In this document: in pieces, positions 1 to 6,009 of the stretch | How the letters are laid out: every line of letters begins with the position of its first letter | Numbering within the stretch: position 1 is the first letter of the stretch | NCBI GenBank assembly: GCA_021732965.1 | Contig: JAKFVZ010000237.1 | Span: 1-6,819, forward strand | DNA from: Reyranella sp. | GTDB taxonomy: Bacteria > Pseudomonadota > Alphaproteobacteria > Reyranellales > Reyranellaceae | Direction of reading: 5' to 3' | Length of the DNA: 6,819 nucleotides | Notes under the pieces: model-generated | Told to the model about the DNA's origin: nothing | What the model saw: only the letters and a program-made list of their open reading frames with translations | The model's database searches: none | Made by a program: the position numbers and the translations under genes

Positions 1-1
1 C

Positions 2-946
2 ATGAAGGAATGGCCGCGCGACGCGATGGCGCTCGCGCCGGCGACCAGCGTGTTCGGTCTCATCGGTTTCTCCGGCAAGACCGGCCGCGAGGTCGACCAG
101 CTAGCGCTGCTCGAGCCGTTCGAGAAGCATTATGGCGACGACTGGTGGTATCGCACGCAGCTCGCCTTCGCGCAGATCGAGTTGCAGAAGCTCGACGAGG
201 GCCAGCGCAACATCGACGCCGCGCTCAATGCCTTTCCCAAAAGCGCGCACGCCGCGCACATCCGCGGCCATCTCTTCTACGAGCTGGGCGAGCGCGAAAC
301 CGGCCTCGCCTTCCTGACGGACTGGATGAAGGACTATTCGCGCGACGGGCTGATGCACGTCCACAACAGCTGGCATCTGGCGCTGTGGTCGATGGAGACC
401 GGCCGCATGGAAGACGCCTGGCGCATCTACGACGAGGCGCTGAGCCCCGCCGCCGCCTGGGGACCGCAGATCAACGTCGCGACCGATTGCGCCGCGTTCC
501 TCGCGCGCGCCGAGATGGCGGGCGAGCCGCGCCAGGCCGGGCGCTGGCGCGAGCTTGCCGACTACAACACCAAATGGTTCGGACGGTCAGGCCTCGGCTT
601 CGTCGACATGCACACGGTGCTGGCCTACGCCATGGCGGGCGACGGCGCGGCGCTGGCAAAATTCATTGAGGCCCCGAAGGGCGCCACCGCCGACATGCTG
701 CAACCGATGGCGCGCGGCTTCGACGCTTACGCGCAGGGCGACTGGGCGCGCGCGATCAGCGAGATCGAGCCGCTGCTCGCCACCCACGAACGCCTGGGCG
801 GCAGCCGGGCGCAACGCGACCTGCTGGAATACGTCGTGACCTCGGCGATGATCAAAGCTGGCCGCGCCGGCGAAGCCCGCACGATGATCGAGACGCGCCG
901 CCCGCAGAACGGCAAGGGCAAGGGCTTCCCGCTCGCCGGGATTTGA
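2..946 (+). CDS. TTC38-type tetratricopeptide repeat protein, 5' partial
   Basis: C-terminal 314 residues of a protein resembling the tetratricopeptide repeat protein 38 (TTC38) / StaR-like family. Recognition rests on family-like blocks: WPRDAMAL at residues 4-11, GFSGKTGRE at 22-30, HYGDDWWY at 43-50, a helical-repeat stretch around 50-115, then HVHNSWHLALW at about 119-129. The middle and C-terminal parts are Ala/Arg/Leu-rich helices consistent with TPR-like pairs. From memory the family is about 430-470 residues, so roughly the first third should lie before the window. The ATG at position 2 is then probably an internal Met rather than the true start, because the conserved WPRDA block follows it immediately. 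There is no signal peptide or membrane segment in the visible part. The stop TGA (944-946) directly abuts the inverted repeat at 947. No catalytic residues are evident and the molecular function is unknown; TPR solenoids usually bind protein partners. Confidence 0.8.
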   Translation: MKEWPRDAMALAPATSVFGLIGFSGKTGREVDQLALLEPFEKHYGDDWWYRTQLAFAQIELQKLDEGQRNIDAALNAFPKSAHAAHIRGHLFYELGERETGLAFLTDWMKDYSRDGLMHVHNSWHLALWSMETGRMEDAWRIYDEALSPAAAWGPQINVATDCAAFLARAEMAGEPRQAGRWRELADYNTKWFGRSGLGFVDMHTVLAYAMAGDGAALAKFIEAPKGATADMLQPMARGFDAYAQGDWARAISEIEPLLATHERLGGSRAQRDLLEYVVTSAMIKAGRAGEARTMIETRRPQNGKGKGFPLAGI

Positions 947-1014
947 TCATTGGAGCGCGCCACTCCGTGGCGCAATCATGATCATGAGCGCCACGGAGTG
1001 GCGCGCTCCAATGA
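947..1014. repeat. REPIN/BIME-like inverted repeat between convergent genes
   Basis: The left arm 947-973 and the right arm 988-1014 are perfect reverse complements over 27 bp, separated by a 14-nt loop (974-987). Each arm carries a smaller hairpin: GCGCCAC, three bases, GTGGCGC at 957-973 and again at 988-1004. The element can therefore fold as one long stem or as two short ones, which is the architecture of paired REP units (BIME/REPIN). The loop is itself mostly palindromic (976-987). It lies directly after the TTC38-type stop and 4 nt from the stop of the convergent LLM gene, so it could also end or protect both transcripts. No T-tract follows in either direction, so a classical intrinsic terminator is not indicated. 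No target-site duplication is evident (ttga on the left, ggcg on the right). No RAYT transposase gene is in the window. Confidence 0.85.
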
Positions 1015-1018
1015 GGCG

Positions 1019-2035
1019 TTAACTGCTCAGTCCGAACTCCTCGGCCAGCAACTCATACGACCGCTTCCGCTTCTCGAAGTCGTAGCAGATCGTCACCGCC
1101 ATGATCTCGTCGACCTCGTAGGCCACCGCGTGGCGTTCGAGACCTGCGCGCACGGTCTTGGGCGAGCCCACCACCGAGCGGCGGCGCAGCGCCGGCAGCC
1201 AGCGTTCGGCGCCGGGCTGCTTCGCGGCTTCCAGCGCTTCCTCGACCGACGGCACCGGACCGGGATTGCCGAGTGTCCGCAGGCGCATCGCCCAGACCTC
1301 GCGGCTGCGCGACAGAAGATCGGCTTCCTCGTCGGTCTCCGCGCAGAGGACCGAGATCGCCATCATCGGCATCGGCGTTGCGTGGAGCGACGAGGGCTTG
1401 AAGTGGGCGCGATAGGCGCGCGTTACGCCATCGCCGCCGTCGGGATTGATGAAGTGGGCAAAGCAGAACGGCAGGCCGAAATGCGCCGCAAGTGCTGCGC
1501 TGTCGTCGCTCGATCCCAGCAGCCACACATCGGGGGCGGTCTCGCCGCTCGGCTGGGCCACGATCCCGGTGCCCTCGTGATTGAGCGGCAGCGCATCGTG
1601 CAGCCAGGCCACGAGATCGCGCACCTGGTAGGGATACTTGTCGGCGTCGCTCCAGTTGGGCTTGCCGTCGGCCAGGATGCGCATCGTCTGCTGGTCGCTG
1701 CCCGGCGCGCGGCCGATGCCGACGTCGATGCGGCCGGGGAACAGCGTCTCCAGCATGCGGAAGTTCTCCGCCACCTTGAACGAACTGTAATGCGGCAGCA
1801 TCACGCCGCCCGACCCGATGCGCATGCGCTCGGTGAGACCGGCGACGCGCGTGATCAGCACTTCGGGCGTCGAGCCGGCCAGCGCCTCGCTGCTGTGATG
1901 CTCAGCCAACCAGTAGCGCGTGTAGCCCAGCCGGTCGCAGAGTTGTGCAAGCTCCAGCGTATCGCGCACGGCTTCGGCCGGCGTGCCGCCCTTGCGGATC
2001 GGTGATTGATCGAGAACGCTCAGTCGCAGCGACAA
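1019..2035 (-). CDS. LLM class flavin-dependent oxidoreductase (YhbW/MsnO8-like)
   Basis: Luciferase-like monooxygenase of 338 residues, expected to fold as a TIM barrel and use reduced flavin to oxidise an unknown substrate in the cytoplasm. Numbering from the chosen start, visible motifs are LSVLDQSPI (5-13), YWLAEHH (41-47), GSGGVMLPH (74-82), PGRIDVGIGRAPGSD (100-114) and VWLLGSS (170-176). All match the E. coli YhbW / MsnO8-like subgroup as I remember it, and length fits (YhbW is about 335). No ATG exists at the expected N-terminus. I chose TTG at 2035-2033, giving MSLRLSVLDQSPI, because it puts the first strand where relatives have it. A weak purine-rich stretch (aagaaggg, 2055-2048) lies 12 nt upstream. 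The reading frame stays open far into accA, but that part is not family-like. It begins 5 nt after the accA stop, so it is probably cotranscribed. Substrate and partner flavin reductase are unknown. Confidence 0.9.
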   Translation of the reverse strand: MSLRLSVLDQSPIRKGGTPAEAVRDTLELAQLCDRLGYTRYWLAEHHSSEALAGSTPEVLITRVAGLTERMRIGSGGVMLPHYSSFKVAENFRMLETLFPGRIDVGIGRAPGSDQQTMRILADGKPNWSDADKYPYQVRDLVAWLHDALPLNHEGTGIVAQPSGETAPDVWLLGSSDDSAALAAHFGLPFCFAHFINPDGGDGVTRAYRAHFKPSSLHATPMPMMAISVLCAETDEEADLLSRSREVWAMRLRTLGNPGPVPSVEEALEAAKQPGAERWLPALRRRSVVGSPKTVRAGLERHAVAYEVDEIMAVTICYDFEKRKRSYELLAEEFGLSS

Positions 2036-2040
2036 GGAAG

Positions 2041-2994
2041 TCAGAGGCCCTTCTTGCCCATCGCCAGGAACTTGTCTTGCCGCCGCTGGCGCAGCGTGTC
2101 GCCGTCGAGCTTCGCGAGTTCGGCGATGGCTTCGCCGACCACACGGCCCACCAGGTCGATCGTCTCGTCGGGCGCGCGATGGGCGCCGCCCATCGGCTCG
2201 GGAATCACCTCGTCGATCACGTCGAGCTTCTTCAGGTCGGCCGCCGTGACCTTCATCGCCTCGGCCGCATCCTGCGCGTTGGCATTGTTGCGCCACAGGA
2301 TCGAGGCGCAGCCTTCCGGCGTGATCACCGAGTAGACCGAATTCTCCAGCATGTAGACGCGGTCCGACGAGGCGATGGCGAGCGCGCCGCCCGAACCGCC
2401 TTCGCCGATCACCACGCTGACCAGCGGCACGCCGAGGCCGAGGCAGGTCTCGATCGAGCTGGCGATGGCTTCCGCCTGGCCGCGCGCCTCGGCTTCGATG
2501 CCGGGATAGGCGCCGGGCGTGTCCACGAGCGTGAGCACCGGCAGCTTGAACCGGTCGGCGAGCCGCATCAGGCGCTGCGCCTTGCGATAACCCTCGGGCC
2601 GCGCCATGCCGAAATTGTGCTTGATGCGCGACTCGGTGTCGTCGCCCTTCTGCTGGCCCAGCACGACGATGCTGCGGCCCTGCAACCGGCCCATGCCCCC
2701 CACGATGGCGGCGTCGTCGCCGAAGGCGCGGTCGCCGGCGAGCGGCGTGTAGTCGGTGATCAGACGGTCGATATAGGCCTGCGCGTGCGGCCGCTCGGCA
2801 TGGCGCGCCACCTGGACGCGCTGCCACGGCGTGAGCTTGGCATAGGTCGCGCGGATCTGCTTATGCGCCTTGTCCTGCAGGCGCATGACTTCCTCGGCGA
2901 TGTCGACGTCGCCGGAATTGGGCAGATGCCGAAGCTCGGCAATCTTGCCTTCCAGCTCGGCGATCGGCTTCTCGAAGTCGAGGTAAGTCGTCAT
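2041..2994 (-). CDS. accA: Acetyl-CoA carboxylase carboxyltransferase subunit alpha
   Basis: AccA pairs with AccD to form the carboxyltransferase that moves the carboxyl group from carboxybiotin-BCCP to acetyl-CoA, giving malonyl-CoA for fatty acid synthesis in the cytoplasm. The 317-residue product matches the usual size (E. coli AccA is 319). Visible landmarks are the helical N-terminus opening YLDFEKPIAELE (4-15), LTPWQRVQVARHAERPH (54-70), GDDTESRIKHNFGMARPEGY (117-136), DTPGAYPGIEAEARGQ (158-173) and the oxyanion/CoA-site loop GEGGSGGALAI (197-207), followed by the TPEGCASILWR block. Nothing key is missing. The start ATG is 34 nt after the xerD stop, with no clear Shine-Dalgarno sequence just before it. 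accA downstream of xerD is a familiar alphaproteobacterial order. No accD or biotin carboxylase gene is in the window. Confidence 0.97.
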   Translation of the reverse strand: MTTYLDFEKPIAELEGKIAELRHLPNSGDVDIAEEVMRLQDKAHKQIRATYAKLTPWQRVQVARHAERPHAQAYIDRLITDYTPLAGDRAFGDDAAIVGGMGRLQGRSIVVLGQQKGDDTESRIKHNFGMARPEGYRKAQRLMRLADRFKLPVLTLVDTPGAYPGIEAEARGQAEAIASSIETCLGLGVPLVSVVIGEGGSGGALAIASSDRVYMLENSVYSVITPEGCASILWRNNANAQDAAEAMKVTAADLKKLDVIDEVIPEPMGGAHRAPDETIDLVGRVVGEAIAELAKLDGDTLRQRRQDKFLAMGKKGL

Positions 2995-3028
2995 TGGAAA
3001 TCAGATGTCGCCCGCTCGCGGAATCCTG

Positions 3029-3970
3029 TCAACCGGCCGGACGGCGCTTTCGCCGGGCCAACGGATGGTGCTCCTGCACCAGCGATCTCAGCTTCTCGTC
3101 GAGCACGTGGGTGTAGATCTGGGTGGTGGCAATATCTGCATGGCCCAGCATCAATTGGACCGAGCGCAAGTCGGCGCCGCCGGCCAGCAGATGGCTGGCG
3201 AAGGCATGGCGTAGCACATGGGGTGACACGCGCGCCGGATCGATCCCCGCGCCCACAGCCGCTTCCTTCAGAAGCTGCGCGAACCGCTGGCGGGTGAGAT
3301 GGCCGGTGCGGCCGCGCGACGGAAACAGGAAGCGCGAGGTCTCGCCCTCGGCAAGCTGGCCGCGCCGCATGTGCAGCCAGGCAATGATGGCGAGGCGCGC
3401 CGGGTCCGACAGCGGCACCAGCCGCTCCTTATCGCCCTTGCCGCGCACCAGCAGCATCGAGGGATCGCGTTCGACGGCGGACAGAGGGAGGCTCACCAAC
3501 TCCGACACGCGCAGGCCCGCCGCGTAGAGGATCTCCAGCAGCGTCGCCATGCGACCGCCATCGACCGCGTCCCGGGCGCGTGCCGCCTCGATCAGCCGAT
3601 CGACCTCCTCCCGCGACAGGACCTTGGGCAGCGGCCGGCCGAGCCGTGGCGAGTCGAGCGTGCTCGCCGGATCGTCCTCGCGCAGCCGCTCGGCCAGCAG
3701 GAAGCGGAAGAGCTGACGCATCACCGAGAGGCGTCGCGCCACCGTGCGCGGCGTCATGCCGACATAGTCGAGAGACTTCAGGTAGGCGCGCAACGCGGTC
3801 GCGTCGGCCGTCAGCGGGCCCTGCTTGCGACGCGTGAGGAATGCCTGGAGGTCGGCCAGATCCGCGCCGTAGGCGATCAGCGTGTTCTTCGAGGCGCCGC
3901 GTTCGGCCTGCAGCATCTCCAGAAAGGCCAGCACCTCGCGCGCATGGCCGAAGGCGGGCTTACGCTTCAC
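3029..3970 (-). CDS. xerD: Site-specific tyrosine recombinase XerD
   Basis: XerD works with XerC at dif, under FtsK control, to resolve chromosome dimers at division. The 313-residue product has an N-terminal SAM-like core-binding domain (about 10-100; NTLIAYGADL at 29-38) and a C-terminal catalytic domain. The catalytic set is complete: R154 (GLRVSEL), K178 (RGKGDKER), H251 and R254 (SPHVLRHAFASHL), H277 (LGHADIATTQ) and nucleophile Y286 (IYTHV). The DIATTQIYTHV ending and the C-terminal EHHPLARR favour XerD over XerC or a phage integrase, as do the normal length and housekeeping setting. The start is GTG at 3970-3968. An in-frame TAG at 3991-3989 rules out a longer form, and the next Met (residue 19) would remove N-terminal sequence. 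No strong Shine-Dalgarno is seen. It follows the small membrane-protein gene by 41 nt and precedes accA by 34 nt. Confidence 0.95.
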   Translation of the reverse strand: MKRKPAFGHAREVLAFLEMLQAERGASKNTLIAYGADLADLQAFLTRRKQGPLTADATALRAYLKSLDYVGMTPRTVARRLSVMRQLFRFLLAERLREDDPASTLDSPRLGRPLPKVLSREEVDRLIEAARARDAVDGGRMATLLEILYAAGLRVSELVSLPLSAVERDPSMLLVRGKGDKERLVPLSDPARLAIIAWLHMRRGQLAEGETSRFLFPSRGRTGHLTRQRFAQLLKEAAVGAGIDPARVSPHVLRHAFASHLLAGGADLRSVQLMLGHADIATTQIYTHVLDEKLRSLVQEHHPLARRKRRPAG

Positions 3971-4011
3971 AGGCTGTGAGCGATCGCGCTACGGCGGCCA
4001 TAAAGCCGCAG

Positions 4012-4191
4012 CTACCGCGCAAGACGTTCATTCGGAACCGGGACTTCGAAGTGCTTGAGCGGCGGGCGCGGCTCCACCACCGCGAGCGCCACGAGGCCGG
4101 CGACCAGCAGGGCCACCACGGCGGCGGCAATGATGGGCCCAAGGCGGAGGTTGGGCACGTTGAAGCGGTTTCTGGAACGGAACAGGGGCAC
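4012..4191 (-). CDS. Small single-span membrane protein, function unknown
   Basis: A 59-residue open frame, GTG (4191-4189) to TAG (4014-4012), easily missed because of its size and start codon. The N-terminus MPLFRSRNRF (1-10) is basic. One strong hydrophobic helix follows, IIAAAVVALLVAGLVALAVV (20-39), and then a short hydrophilic tail opening EPRPPLKHFEVPVPNERL. By the positive-inside rule the N-terminus should be cytoplasmic and the tail periplasmic. About 83% of third codon positions are G or C, as expected for a real gene here. An in-frame stop (4206-4204) lies just upstream, so GTG is the only reasonable start. Purine-rich aggtagg (4209-4203) ends 11 nt before it. It is the first gene of the minus-strand unit, 41 nt ahead of xerD. 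I do not recognise the family; the tail loosely recalls short alphaproteobacterial proteins ending in a VEKxxPxxRF-like motif, which is unverified memory. Confidence 0.65.
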   Translation of the reverse strand: MPLFRSRNRFNVPNLRLGPIIAAAVVALLVAGLVALAVVEPRPPLKHFEVPVPNERLAR

Positions 4192-4314
4192 GACACGGGC
4201 AACCTACCTGCCCTCCCCCGGAGCGGCAATTGCCTAGACGTCGCCGACGGGAGTGCCGCAGCCAGTCGCTTGAAACCGGGGGCATAATGGGCGACATGAC
4301 TGGTGCAGCTCGAC
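4192..4314. promoter_or_regulatory. Divergent intergenic region, presumed promoters for both units
   Basis: About 120 nt separate the start of the minus-strand unit from aroK, so promoters for both directions should sit here or just inside the genes. On the minus strand, TTGCCG (4229-4224) and TAGGTT (4206-4201) are spaced by 17 nt, a weak sigma70-like pair that would start transcription very near the GTG at 4191. On the plus strand, CTTGAAA (4269-4275) could be a -35 element, but no good -10 lies 16-18 nt after it. CATAAT at 4283-4288 is too close to pair with it. These are visual matches only; the divergent layout is the stronger argument. Confidence 0.3.
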
Positions 4315-4878
4315 ATGGACGTCTCTTCTCCCCTGTCCTTGCCGCGCACCGTAGCCCTCGTGGGTCTGATGGGCGCGGGCAAGAGCGCCATCGGCAAACG
4401 GCTGGCGGCAAGACTCGGCCTCCCGTTCGTCGACGCAGACGACGAGATCGAGCGCGCGGCGGGCTGTACCATCGCCGAATTCTTCGAACGCTTCGGCGAG
4501 CAGGAGTTCCGCGCCGGCGAACGGCGGGTGATCTCCCGGCTGCTGGAGGAGTCGCCGCGCGTCCTGTCGACCGGCGGCGGCGCCTACATGGACCCCGAGA
4601 CGCGGGGGTTGATGAAGGCCCGGGCGCTCACCGTGTGGCTGCGCGCCGAGCTCGACGTGCTGTTCGACCGGGTGAAGAAGCGAACCCACCGGCCGCTGCT
4701 GCGCCAGGGCGATCCGAGAGAAATACTCGCGCGGCTCATGCAGCAGCGCTACCCGATTTACGCCGAAGCAGACATCGTGGTCGATTCGACCGCCCAGCCG
4801 GCGGAGCGCACGACCGAACAGGTGATCGACGCCATCCGCGCGCATCTGCAGGCCCAGACAGCAGGACAGACGGCATGA
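4315..4878 (+). CDS. aroK: Shikimate kinase
   Basis: AroK phosphorylates shikimate to shikimate 3-phosphate with ATP, step five of the shikimate pathway. Numbered from the ATG, the 187-residue product shows the Walker A loop GLMGAGKS (17-24), the shikimate-binding VDADDEIE block (39-46, with D42 the likely ligand), FR at 65-66, the GGG shikimate/Walker B region (87-89), the lid segment RTHRPLL (123-129) and QQRYPIYAEAD (143-153) with the adenine-side Arg. All key residues are present. The start is ambiguous: GTG at 4303 would add four residues, a TGA at 4297-4299 limits further extension, and neither candidate has a good Shine-Dalgarno. I prefer ATG at 4315. The C-terminus extends past the usual core with a Gln/Ala-rich tail. 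The stop overlaps the aroB start (ATGA, 4875-4878), implying translational coupling. Confidence 0.95.
   Translation: MDVSSPLSLPRTVALVGLMGAGKSAIGKRLAARLGLPFVDADDEIERAAGCTIAEFFERFGEQEFRAGERRVISRLLEESPRVLSTGGGAYMDPETRGLMKARALTVWLRAELDVLFDRVKKRTHRPLLRQGDPREILARLMQQRYPIYAEADIVVDSTAQPAERTTEQVIDAIRAHLQAQTAGQTA
4863..4866 (+). promoter_or_regulatory. Shine-Dalgarno for aroB inside the aroK 3' end
   Basis: AGGA lies 8 nt before the aroB ATG at 4875, inside the last codons of aroK. Good spacing plus the ATGA stop/start overlap fixes the aroB start and supports reinitiation or coupled translation. Confidence 0.6.
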
Positions 4879-6002
4879 GTTCGCCCCGCACCATCCGCGT
4901 CGACCTGGCCGGCCGCGCCTATGACATTGCCATCGGTCCCGGCCTGATCGACCGCGCGGGCGAACTGTCGCGTCCGCTGCTGGCCGCGCCGAGGGTCACG
5001 ATCGTAAGCGACGACACGGTCGAGCCGATCTATGGCGCACGCCTCGCCACCTCGTTCGAGAAGGCGGGCGTGAGGACCGAGACGGTGACAGTCCCGGCCG
5101 GCGAGAGCAGCAAGGATTTCGCGAGCTTCGGCCGGCTGATGAACGAGTTGCTCGATCGTCGCCCCGACCGCAAGACGACGCTGGTGGCGCTGGGCGGCGG
5201 CGTGGTCGGCGACCTCACCGGCTTCGCGGCGGCCGTGCTGCTGCGCGGCGTCGACTTCATCCAGGTGCCGACGACTCTGCTGGCCCAGGTAGATTCCTCG
5301 GTCGGCGGCAAGACCGGCATCAACACCCGTCATGGCAAGAACCTGGTCGGCGCCTTCTACCAGCCGCGCCTGGTGCTGGCCGATACTACGGTGCTCGACA
5401 CGCTGCCGCTCCGCGAACTGCTGGCGGGCTATGCCGAGGTCGCGAAGTACGGGCTGATCGACGATCCGGAATTCTTCACCTGGTGCGAGGCCAACGGCGA
5501 CAAGGTGCTGGCGGGCGACGCGGCGGCGCGCACCTACGCGATCGAGCAGAGTTGTCTCTCCAAGGCGCGCATCGTGGCTGCCGACGAGCGCGAGACCACC
5601 GACCTGCGCGCGCTGCTCAATCTCGGCCACACGTTCGGCCATGCGCTGGAGGCCGAGACCGGCTTCGGCGGGGCGCTGCTGCACGGCGAGGCGGTCGGTG
5701 CGGGCATGGCGATGGCCTTCGACCTGTCGGCGCGGCTCGGCCTCTGCCCGCAGGCCGATGCCGAGCGCGTGCGTCGACATCTCGGCAGCGTCGGCCTGCC
5801 AGTGCGCCTGCGCACGATCGGCGGCGACAACAGCCGCACCTGGGATGCGGCGAAGCTGATCGAGCACATGCGCGGCGACAAGAAGGCCGAGGGCGGCAAG
5901 CTCACCTTCGTGCTGGCGCGCGGCATCGGCAAATCCTTCGTCACCCGCGACGTCGACGAGGCGGGCCTGCGCGGCCTGCTCGACGACGCCATCGCGGCCT
6001 AG
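4875..6002 (+). CDS. aroB: 3-dehydroquinate synthase
   Basis: AroB converts DAHP to 3-dehydroquinate, step two of the shikimate pathway, using NAD+ and a divalent metal (Zn2+ or Co2+) in the cytoplasm. The 375-residue product is slightly longer than E. coli AroB (362). NAD-binding features are PAGESSKD (74-81) and GGGVVGD (107-113). The signature PTTLLAQVDSSVGGKTGIN spans 132-150, with K146 and N156 among the active-site positions. The three expected metal ligands are E188 (GYAEVAKYG), H252 (NLGHTFGHA) and H270 (LLHGEAVGAGM). The C-terminal helical domain is complete. The ATG at 4875 overlaps the aroK stop and has a well-placed AGGA. The frame is also open upstream through aroK, but that stretch reads as Arg-rich shadow sequence and is not part of the protein. 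The CNNM/CBS gene follows after 7 nt. Confidence 0.97.
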   Translation: MSSPRTIRVDLAGRAYDIAIGPGLIDRAGELSRPLLAAPRVTIVSDDTVEPIYGARLATSFEKAGVRTETVTVPAGESSKDFASFGRLMNELLDRRPDRKTTLVALGGGVVGDLTGFAAAVLLRGVDFIQVPTTLLAQVDSSVGGKTGINTRHGKNLVGAFYQPRLVLADTTVLDTLPLRELLAGYAEVAKYGLIDDPEFFTWCEANGDKVLAGDAAARTYAIEQSCLSKARIVAADERETTDLRALLNLGHTFGHALEAETGFGGALLHGEAVGAGMAMAFDLSARLGLCPQADAERVRRHLGSVGLPVRLRTIGGDNSRTWDAAKLIEHMRGDKKAEGGKLTFVLARGIGKSFVTRDVDEAGLRGLLDDAIAA

Positions 6003-6005
6003 GAG
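6001..6005 (+). promoter_or_regulatory. Shine-Dalgarno overlapping the aroB stop codon
   Basis: AGGAG at 6001-6005 shares two bases with the aroB TAG stop (6000-6002) and sits 4 nt before the ATG at 6010. This fixes the start of the downstream membrane protein and places its ribosome site exactly where aroB translation ends. Confidence 0.65.
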
Positions 6006-6009
6006 CGGC

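Noticed and set aside
950..2005. Long plus-strand open frame of 351 codons
   Set aside because: It is antisense to the LLM gene, rich in Arg/His/Ala with no recognisable domain, and it begins inside the inverted repeat; a typical high-GC shadow frame.
2036..2827. N-terminal extension of the LLM protein into accA, giving 602 residues
   Set aside because: The extension is out of frame with accA on the same strand, Arg/Ala-rich and without any domain, while the LLM family N-terminus sits right after the accA stop.
1945..3297. Long plus-strand open frame of 450 codons
   Set aside because: It spans the antisense strand of accA and parts of its neighbours, with low-complexity Arg/Ala/His composition and no family motif.
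3029..3970. Tyrosine recombinase as a sign of a phage or genomic island
   Set aside because: Length, XerD-type C-terminus and its place between housekeeping genes point to chromosomal XerD; no tRNA, att repeat or phage gene is nearby.
3299..3979. Plus-strand open frame of 226 codons
   Set aside because: Antisense to xerD, whose complete catalytic set leaves no doubt about the real coding strand.
3960..4472. Minus-strand frames of 170 and 127 codons overlapping the xerD-aroK gap
   Set aside because: Both are Ser/Arg/Pro-rich without structure and run antisense into aroK. The third minus frame (4191-4012) has the membrane helix and the GC-rich third positions instead.
4230..6002. A 590-codon frame that would make an N-terminally extended AroB
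   Set aside because: The upstream 215 codons run through aroK in another frame and read as Arg-rich shadow sequence. AroB family sequence starts at ATG 4875, which has its own AGGA and overlaps the aroK stop.
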